Positions 21,599 through 25,654 of a stretch of 25,654 nt of DNA are shown here, one piece after another. The notes under the pieces are model-generated. The model worked only from the letters and a program-made list of their open reading frames with translations, searched no databases and was not told the origin of the DNA. Every line of letters begins with the position of its first letter. Within the stretch, counting starts at the first letter, position 1. The position numbers and the translations under genes are program-made. Origin of the DNA: a virus; the IMG/VR virus record IMGVR_UViG_3300021961_000570, positions 1 through 25,654 of that record; one strand, given 5' to 3'.

Positions 21599-22411
21599 AT
21601 GTCAAGTTCAAGTGATTTTGAGTTGATTCACGGTCAACTTCATGTAACAAAAGACCCATCAAAACCAGAAATTTTAGGAAGAGGTCCTCTTTCTATTCAC
21701 GGAGCCACCTATCAACAAGGACCAAATCTTCAAGGAGAAGATCAGGCTTTCCCAAATATTTGGGCAACAACAATGATAGGTCCCTTGCAGAATAGTGATT
21801 CACCTCCGCCGTTTATTCCTGGAGTAATTACTGCTTGTGGAATAGTAAATAATTCTCCATATTCTCTTGCGGTCATTGGTGATGCTGCTATTTTGAACAA
21901 TATGGATGTAAATCAAGATATAACCGCAGGTAATCTTATACAAGCTGGTGGTAATATTGTCGCTAGAGGTGATGTTAAATCGCAATGTGGCGGTCATGTA
22001 TTATCTGCAAAGAAAAACTTTGATATTCCTCACCCAACAAAAGAGGGATGGAGACTTACTCATACTTGTGTAGAGGGTCCAGAAGCAGCAGTTTATATTC
22101 GCGGAAGAGTTAAAAATAAAACTGAAATAAGTCTTCCCGAATATTGGAAAGGTCTTGTAAATATTGATACGATTACTGTCAATTTAACAGCAATCGGTGC
22201 TCATCAAGATGTTATCATCAAGAGATGGGATGATGAAAAAGTATATCTTCAAGCAAAGGGAGGTATGCCTATTGATTGTTTCTATCACATTATGGCAGAA
22301 AGAAAAGATACAGAAAAATTAATTCCAGAATATGAAGGATCTGTTGAAGATTATCCTGGAGATAATTCTCAAAGATCTATTGCTGGATATCATTATGACG
22401 TTAAGGAGTAA
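21599..22411 (+). CDS. Virion protein with a conserved 'KNFDIPHPTK' module, 270 aa
   Basis: The first half is beta-like with Gly-rich strands (VIGDAAILNNMDVNQDITAG, NIVARGDVKSQ). The second half (about 136-240) is a highly conserved-looking block: KKNFDIPHPTKEGWRLTHTC, VEGPEAAVYIRGRV, ISLPEYWKGLVNIDTITVNL, TAIGAHQDVIIKRWDDEKVY and DCFYHIMAERKDTEKLIPEY. I recall this block as a recurring C-terminal module of structural or fibre-type proteins in marine T4-like phages, often placed near S74 chaperone fibres. Its function is not known to me; a trimerisation or carbohydrate-facing module is one option. It lies 3 bases downstream of the needle-like gene and directly before the S74 fibre. Confidence 0.65.
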   Translation: MSSSSDFELIHGQLHVTKDPSKPEILGRGPLSIHGATYQQGPNLQGEDQAFPNIWATTMIGPLQNSDSPPPFIPGVITACGIVNNSPYSLAVIGDAAILNNMDVNQDITAGNLIQAGGNIVARGDVKSQCGGHVLSAKKNFDIPHPTKEGWRLTHTCVEGPEAAVYIRGRVKNKTEISLPEYWKGLVNIDTITVNLTAIGAHQDVIIKRWDDEKVYLQAKGGMPIDCFYHIMAERKDTEKLIPEYEGSVEDYPGDNSQRSIAGYHYDVKE

Positions 22412-22415
22412 ATAA

Positions 22416-23633
22416 ATGGCAGAATTTAATGGATTTACACCAAGAGAGGCACCAGAAGTTCCAGCAAATCCCAATTCAGGTAGTTTGAATATTAGTGGTC
22501 TAGGATCTTTTGGGTCATTATACGTTAGTGGAGTAGTAACAGCGGTAACATATTATGGAGATGGGTCATACTTAACAGGAGTTGGAACAGTTTCTTCTCA
22601 GTGGGTAACAACAATAGCGGGAATTCATACACTTTCTAATGTTGGCATAGGAACTATAAACCCAACAGTAAAATTAGATGTTGCCGGAGAAATTAAATCT
22701 AGAAGAACGAACAATACTTTTGAAGGTGGTCAATTAACATTTACACGGTCTGTTGATGATGCTGATGCATATACAATTGATGTTTATGGAAATACTATAG
22801 CAAATGCAAGATTAAGATTTATTGATGTTGATTCTACTGCAGAAAGAATGTCGATTGATAAGTCAGGAAATATTCTTATAGGTACAGGATCTTCGACAGG
22901 AACTGCATCACAACCACTTCAAGTTAATGGTGGTGTTTATATTTCTAATAATGTTGGTATAGGAGCAACAAATCCGGGTGCTAAACTTCAGGTTGATGGT
23001 AATGTTAGAATTGGAAATTCTAACACTTCTAACGAACTAAGATTTTATGGAATTGTTGGAGATAATCCTGGTGGATATAATCATTCTGCCATCATTGAGC
23101 GTAAATGGGGTTTAGATGATCAATCAGAACTTCTTATTTTTAAAGGAAATGATCCAGATACTGGAACTATTCACGATAGGATGAGAATTGTTGCTTGTGG
23201 TCGTATTGTTTTTCATAGTTATAATGATTTTGCTGATGTTGATACTTACATTGGGGCAGCAGGAACATCTAACATAAATGGGTCTGGATATTTTAATGGA
23301 AATAATCTAACTGTCACTGGAACAGTTACTCAGAATTCTGATGAATCTCTGAAAGATAATATCAGAACAATATCTGATGGATTAGAAAAAGTTCTTAAAC
23401 TTCGTGGAGTTGAATTTAATAGAAAGGATGAAGAAGAAAGTATTCAACACATCGGATTAATAGCACAAGAGGTTGAGAAAATTATTCCTGAGGTCGTAAC
23501 TAAAGATATGAATGGACTCAAATCAGTTGCTTATAGCAATCTTGTGGCAGTTTTGGTAGAGTCCATCAAAGAATTAAATCAAAAGGTTGAACGCTTGACA
23601 TCCATTGTAGAGTCTAGTACAATACTTAGGTAA
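22416..23633 (+). CDS. Tail fibre protein with C-terminal S74 intramolecular chaperone
   Basis: A 405-aa fibre protein. The shaft contains typical repeats (GNVGIGTINPTVKLDVAGEI-like at about 76 and NNVGIGATNPGAKLQVDGNV at about 178). The end (about residue 305 on) is a Peptidase_S74 chaperone domain: NSDESLKDNI with the catalytic Ser308 just after Asn307 and Lys313, then GVEFNRKDEE, HIGLIAQEVEKIIPEVV and a closing coil (LNQKVERLTSIVES). In this family the chaperone helps three chains fold and then cuts itself off. The serine, the Asp and the Lys are present, so cleavage is plausible. AAGGAG lies just before the ATG. The gene's last codons contain the next promoter. Confidence 0.88.
   Translation: MAEFNGFTPREAPEVPANPNSGSLNISGLGSFGSLYVSGVVTAVTYYGDGSYLTGVGTVSSQWVTTIAGIHTLSNVGIGTINPTVKLDVAGEIKSRRTNNTFEGGQLTFTRSVDDADAYTIDVYGNTIANARLRFIDVDSTAERMSIDKSGNILIGTGSSTGTASQPLQVNGGVYISNNVGIGATNPGAKLQVDGNVRIGNSNTSNELRFYGIVGDNPGGYNHSAIIERKWGLDDQSELLIFKGNDPDTGTIHDRMRIVACGRIVFHSYNDFADVDTYIGAAGTSNINGSGYFNGNNLTVTGTVTQNSDESLKDNIRTISDGLEKVLKLRGVEFNRKDEEESIQHIGLIAQEVEKIIPEVVTKDMNGLKSVAYSNLVAVLVESIKELNQKVERLTSIVESSTILR
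23595..23623 (+). promoter_or_regulatory. sigma70-type promoter for the right-hand gene cluster
   Basis: A perfect TTGACA (23595-23600) and TACAAT (23618-23623) are 17 bp apart, inside the last codons of the S74 fibre gene. The predicted start near 23630 gives a leader of about 19 bases to the ATG at 23649. It would restart transcription after the late block. Confidence 0.75.
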
Positions 23634-23648
23634 TCAACGGACGACCCG

Positions 23649-23831
23649 ATGCAAGACGAGTACCTCTCACGCTGCGTGGTGGACCCTATCAAGCGTACAG
23701 TGTATCTGTATTCTAGTGAAGGTTCTGAAAAGCAAGTGACCTGTGATACGGTAGAAGAATTTATGAACGTGCTAGAGTTCGTTCGTTCTACAGTGGATGA
23801 AGAGACACTCTCATACGCAAATCCACTTTAA
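23649..23831 (+). CDS. Conserved small protein, 60 aa
   Basis: The 60-aa product (MQDEYLSRCVVDPIKRTVYL...) reads as a short beta-hairpin (RTVYLYSSEGSEKQVTCDTV) followed by a helix (EEFMNVLEFVRSTVDEETL). GGACGA lies just before the ATG, and a consensus-like promoter directly upstream supports it. GC content is visibly higher than in the fibre genes before it, closer to the speD and riboswitch region. Similar short proteins occur in cyanophages, but I know of no function. Confidence 0.65.
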   Translation: MQDEYLSRCVVDPIKRTVYLYSSEGSEKQVTCDTVEEFMNVLEFVRSTVDEETLSYANPL

Positions 23832-23893
23832 GTTCCAAAAAAGGTCGAAAAAAATCCCGGCAAAATTTTACTCTTATTACTTTTTTGAAAAGT

Positions 23894-24097
23894 ATGGTTT
23901 ATAAAATTTCATACAAAGACCTCAAAGATGAACCAGTCAAAACCACTCCAGAGAATGTGAAAGAGGCAAATGAAGCACTCTTTGCAGCAAAGTGGAATCT
24001 TCCCAAAGCAGCAAAGCACTGCGGAATGTCACAAAAAGAAATGAAGTTGACATTCTGGGAATATGTGAAGTATAATCCTATCACGTATCAAGCGTGA
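23894..24097 (+). CDS. Small protein with possible helix-turn-helix, 67 aa
   Basis: The 67-aa product (MVYKISYKDLKDEPVKTTPE...) has a central stretch, EALFAAKWNLPKAAKHCGMS followed by QKEMKLTFWEYV, that fits a helix-turn-helix: Ala-x-x-Ala-Ala-Lys before a Cys-Gly-Met-Ser turn. An upstream in-frame TTG at 23885 would add three residues; the ATG is preferred because neither start has a strong ribosome site. Its 3' end carries the promoter for the HNH gene. A DNA-binding regulator is possible but unproven. The 62 bases before it (23832-23893) are AT-rich and hold no clear element. Confidence 0.62.
   Translation: MVYKISYKDLKDEPVKTTPENVKEANEALFAAKWNLPKAAKHCGMSQKEMKLTFWEYVKYNPITYQA
24047..24076 (+). 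promoter_or_regulatory. sigma70-type promoter for the HNH endonuclease gene
   Basis: A perfect TTGACA (24047-24052) and a perfect TATAAT (24071-24076) are 18 bp apart, inside the last 17 codons of the preceding gene. The predicted start near 24083 leaves a leader of about 22 bases to the ATG at 24105. A second TATAAT at 24101-24106 overlaps the start codon and has no matching -35 box. Confidence 0.65.
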
Positions 24098-24104
24098 TTT
24101 TATA

Positions 24105-24542
24105 ATGAAAGTGTATGGTCCTTACACAGCAAAAGATGGAAGACAAAGAATTGTTCTCTATGAAAATGGTAAAAGAACAACGGTTTCTTATCCAAAATAT
24201 CTTTTAGAACAAAAACTTGGTAGACCTCTTTTGCCTGATGAAACCTGTGACCATATAGATGGAGACTTTACTAACAATTCACTTGACAATTTACAAGTTT
24301 TAAGTAGAGTAGATAACATAAGAAAACACGCAGCAATACATAACAGAGCAGAAATGATTTGTTGTGTATGTCCTGAGTGTGATAAATCTTTCTATAAACC
24401 AGCAAGAGACATTAGACATAACAATCTAAAACAACAAAAAGTTGGTCCATTTTGTTCTAAATCTTGTGCTGGAAAACATAGTCAAAGGTTAAATAAAACT
24501 TTTAGAGGAGGGAAACCAAATCTAAATTACAAGCCCGTGTGA
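24105..24542 (+). CDS. HNH endonuclease next to tRNA-Leu
   Basis: A 145-aa HNH-type nuclease, probably a free-standing homing endonuclease. The HNH core is DETCDHIDGDFTNNSLDNLQ followed by VLSRVDNIRKH (residues about 46-76): the Asp-His pair of the first strand, the Asn of the helix and the LxVLSRxxN block that is typical of this group. A Cys-rich C-terminus follows, CCVCPECDKSF and FCSKSCAGKHSQ, with five to six Cys likely to bind zinc. The stop codon (24540-24542) lies within the first 10 bases of the tRNA-Leu gene, so the gene may have inserted against the tRNA. It has its own promoter upstream. Confidence 0.88.
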   Translation: MKVYGPYTAKDGRQRIVLYENGKRTTVSYPKYLLEQKLGRPLLPDETCDHIDGDFTNNSLDNLQVLSRVDNIRKHAAIHNRAEMICCVCPECDKSFYKPARDIRHNNLKQQKVGPFCSKSCAGKHSQRLNKTFRGGKPNLNYKPV

Positions 24543-24606
24543 CCCAGCGGAATGAGGTTCTCGACTTAAAATCGAGCAGTCGGCGGTTCGAATCCGCCCA
24601 CGGGTA
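24533..24606 (+). tRNA. tRNA-Leu (anticodon UAA)
   Basis: A 74-base cloverleaf. The acceptor stem GCCCGTG pairs with CACGGGT (one G-U pair at the end). A 3-bp D stem (ACC/GGT) has GG in its loop. The anticodon stem CTCGA/TCGAG encloses CTTAAAA, giving anticodon TAA for the UUA codon. The T stem GGCGG/CCGCC encloses TTCGAAT. The discriminator is A73, as leucyl-tRNA synthetase wants, and no CCA is encoded. The variable region is only 5 bases (CAGTC), whereas bacterial tRNA-Leu has a long variable arm. UUA is a codon likely to be more used in this AT-rich phage than in its host. Confidence 0.88.
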
Positions 24607-24607
24607 T

Positions 24608-24620
24608 GAGGTTCTACCTC
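24608..24620 (+). other. Small hairpin after tRNA-Leu
   Basis: GAGGT and ACCTC form a 5-bp stem with a 3-base loop, starting two bases after the tRNA 3' end. There is no T tract, so it is probably not a terminator. It could help tRNA 3' processing or be chance. Confidence 0.3.
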
Positions 24621-24648
24621 TAAATAAACAAAAGTAAAGGACTATTCT

Positions 24649-24918
24649 ATGAAATACAGAATAGATACCAGATACGTTTGGTATAATCGCGGAACTCAAA
24701 TTGTTCTGATGTATTTCATAAATCAAATACCCTTTACTTTTGATGACCTTCCAGACGAATCAATATTCGATTTGGAACTGATTAAATTAGCAGATAACGA
24801 AAGACGTTTTGAACCAGAAGACCTTTACCAAACATCATACTACTTAATGCTTGAAGAATGTCATCCTCTCTTATATGAGTTGGAACTGGAAAATCCAGAA
24901 ATGTTACCTGCTGATTAA
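24649..24918 (+). CDS. Small acidic protein between two tRNAs, 89 aa
   Basis: An 89-aa protein (MKYRIDTRYVWYNRGTQIVL...) with a beta-like N-terminus and a helical, very acidic second half (LADNERRFEPEDLYQTSYYL, LEECHPLLYELELENPEM). AAAGG at 24636-24640 is 8 bases before the ATG. It fits exactly between tRNA-Leu and tRNA-Thr, its stop being one base before the latter. The family is not recognised; small acidic proteins of this kind in phage accessory regions often act on host targets, but nothing here shows a function. Confidence 0.68.
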   Translation: MKYRIDTRYVWYNRGTQIVLMYFINQIPFTFDDLPDESIFDLELIKLADNERRFEPEDLYQTSYYLMLEECHPLLYELELENPEMLPAD

Positions 24919-24919
24919 T

Positions 24920-24991
24920 GCCCTTGTAGCTCAGTGGTAGAGCAATGGTTTTGTAAACCATTGGTCGTCTGTTCGAATCAGATCGGGGGCT
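24920..24991 (+). tRNA. tRNA-Thr (anticodon UGU)
   Basis: A 72-base cloverleaf with all elements. The acceptor stem GCCCTTG pairs with CGGGGGC (two G-U pairs). The D stem GCTC/GAGC has an AGTGGTA loop. The anticodon stem ATGGT/ACCAT encloses TTTGTAA, giving anticodon TGT for ACA. The T stem GTCTG/CAGAT encloses TTCGAAT. The variable region is 5 bases. The discriminator is T73 and no CCA is encoded. It starts one base after the preceding CDS. Confidence 0.93.
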
Positions 24992-25009
24992 CTGAGTTCT
25001 ATAACTCCA

Positions 25010-25168
25010 ATGTCACTAATATCACAACAAGACCGCCAAATGGTCATTGAAGCACTTGAATATTATGTTCAAAAACTTAAGGAAGATAACTGCACTCCTG
25101 CCTCTATCAGTGCATTCCAAACACTCCTTAACTGGGTTGAACTGGAGCATTTCAAAAATGAGAATTAA
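25010..25168 (+). CDS. Small helical protein, 52 aa
   Basis: The frame from the ATG at 25010 encodes MSLISQQDRQMVIEALEYYV, then QKLKEDNCTPASISAFQTLL and NWVELEHFKNEN. It reads as two amphipathic helices joined by a Cys-Thr-Pro turn. The next gene overlaps its end by 11 bases in another frame. No clear ribosome site is seen, and the gene may be read from a tRNA-containing transcript. Family unknown; codon pattern and the amphipathic regularity suggest it is real. Confidence 0.55.
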   Translation: MSLISQQDRQMVIEALEYYVQKLKEDNCTPASISAFQTLLNWVELEHFKNEN

Positions 25169-25331
25169 TTTATGGTTCTGTCCAGAAATGAAACAATGGC
25201 GGTGGACACTCACAGATAACTCAAGACCAGTTTGCAAACAAGAATCTGGGCAGCAACCTCATCTTCGTGATGCAATGAATGATGTAGCAAACACTGTTGA
25301 ATATATGTTAGAATGCAAACAAAGTGAGTAA
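25158..25331 (+). CDS. Small conserved-looking protein, 57 aa
   Basis: The 57-aa product (MRINLWFCPEMKQWRWTLTD...) looks like a small Trp-rich beta-sheet followed by a helix (HLRDAMNDVANTVEYMLECK). The frame is open from 25047, but those codons overlap the 52-aa gene; the ATG at 25158 begins the well-formed part and overlaps that gene by 11 bases. The arrangement of strands, Cys and a closing helix resembles small phage accessory proteins. Function is unknown. Confidence 0.6.
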   Translation: MRINLWFCPEMKQWRWTLTDNSRPVCKQESGQQPHLRDAMNDVANTVEYMLECKQSE

Positions 25332-25341
25332 AAATACTTAA

Positions 25342-25654
25342 ATGAAATCAGATTTTTTTATAGATAAGGTAAGTAAAGAAGAAGTCAAAGAACTTCTTTA
25401 TACCTACCATTATCTTAAAGATGAATCCAAAGATTTTAAATCTGGTTTCAATTATGGACTTTACCGAAACACTTTCACAGATGTCCTTAGAATTGGCAAC
25501 TGTCTTGGTGCTTGCATTTTTACTGGCCTCCCAGTTCCAGAAATAGCAAAAGGAGCATTTGGATTAAATCGTAATGAACAACAAGGACTTTTCGAACTTT
25601 CAAGACTTTGCATCGAACCTAGTACGCAGTCACGAGAATATAACATCACTTCTT
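25342..25654 (+). CDS. N-terminal part of a possible Mom/GNAT-like protein
   Basis: The frame runs 104 codons from ATG 25342 to the window edge without a stop, so the 3' end is missing. The visible part shows ELLYTYHYLKDESKDFKSGF, NYGLYRNTFTDVLRIGNCLG, ACIFTGLPVPEIAKGAFG and QQGLFELSRLCIEPSTQSRE. A 'HYL... YGLY ... LG-x-x-xF-x-Gxp ... LELSRLCI' order is what I associate with Mom-type proteins of phages, a GNAT-like fold that modifies adenine in DNA, or related acyltransferases. The assignment is tentative because the C-terminal half cannot be seen. Confidence 0.6.
   Translation, partial: MKSDFFIDKVSKEEVKELLYTYHYLKDESKDFKSGFNYGLYRNTFTDVLRIGNCLGACIFTGLPVPEIAKGAFGLNRNEQQGLFELSRLCIEPSTQSREYNITS

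Noticed and set aside
23832-23893. Possible terminator in the A- and T-rich gap
   Set aside because: No stem of useful length precedes the T runs.
24283-24311. TTGACA within the HNH gene
   Set aside because: Only weak -10 candidates follow, and the nearest gene start is over 200 bases away.
24533-24606. tRNA-Leu regarded as a pseudogene because of its short variable loop
   Set aside because: All stems pair, the loops are regular and A73 is kept, so decay is unlikely.

Overview
The window looks like part of the genome of a T4-type myovirus of marine cyanobacteria (cyanomyovirus, Synechococcus/Prochlorococcus host range). The evidence is a set of recognisable T4 homologues (gp33, gp59, gp32, gp53, gp48, gp4, gp54, gp26, gp51, gp27, gp5-like) beside genes typical of cyanophages (speD, thyX, phoH, a DUF1825-like gene, a glutamine-type riboswitch with a small YRGV peptide). 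It is AT-rich, genes are tightly packed and often overlap by 1-4 bases, and two tRNA genes lie at the right end. All assignments come from reading motifs by eye; no database search was run.

Left part (1-5768, plus strand): early or middle functions. After the tail of an unknown gene come speD, a sigma70-type promoter, a predicted glutamine riboswitch and a DUF4278-like micropeptide operon ending in a terminator. A second sigma70-type promoter overlaps that terminator and leads into a small ORF and thyX. Next are a small conserved gene with a TTG start, phoH, and a PD-(D/E)XK nuclease. The replication and late-transcription cluster follows: gp33, gp59, DUF1825-like and gp32. gp33 and gp32 each have a consensus-like promoter inside the end of the gene before them.

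Middle part: a late structural block. 5769-9170 is on the minus strand: gp4 head completion nuclease, an unknown 128-aa protein, gp48 and gp53. 9226-23633 is on the plus strand: gp54-like, gp26, gp51, two related tape-measure-like proteins, gp27, a 71-aa acidic protein, a gp5-like OB protein, four structural proteins and a fibre with an S74 chaperone. The second tape-measure-like protein ends in an M23-like fold followed by an RlpA-like double-psi barrel. T4-type late promoters (NATAAATA) occur here. The central tail appears rearranged relative to T4: the gp5 candidate has no lysozyme domain, a separate 192-aa protein looks like the missing needle, and wall-directed domains sit on a tape-measure-like protein.

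Right part (23649-25654): small accessory genes with their own sigma70-type promoters, an HNH endonuclease whose stop codon lies inside a tRNA-Leu(UAA) gene, tRNA-Thr(UGU), small ORFs, and the start of a possible Mom/GNAT-like protein cut by the window end.

No stretch over 300 bases lacks a gene. The longest gap without obvious coding, 510-688, holds the promoter and riboswitch. No CRISPR array, insertion sequence or rRNA was seen.
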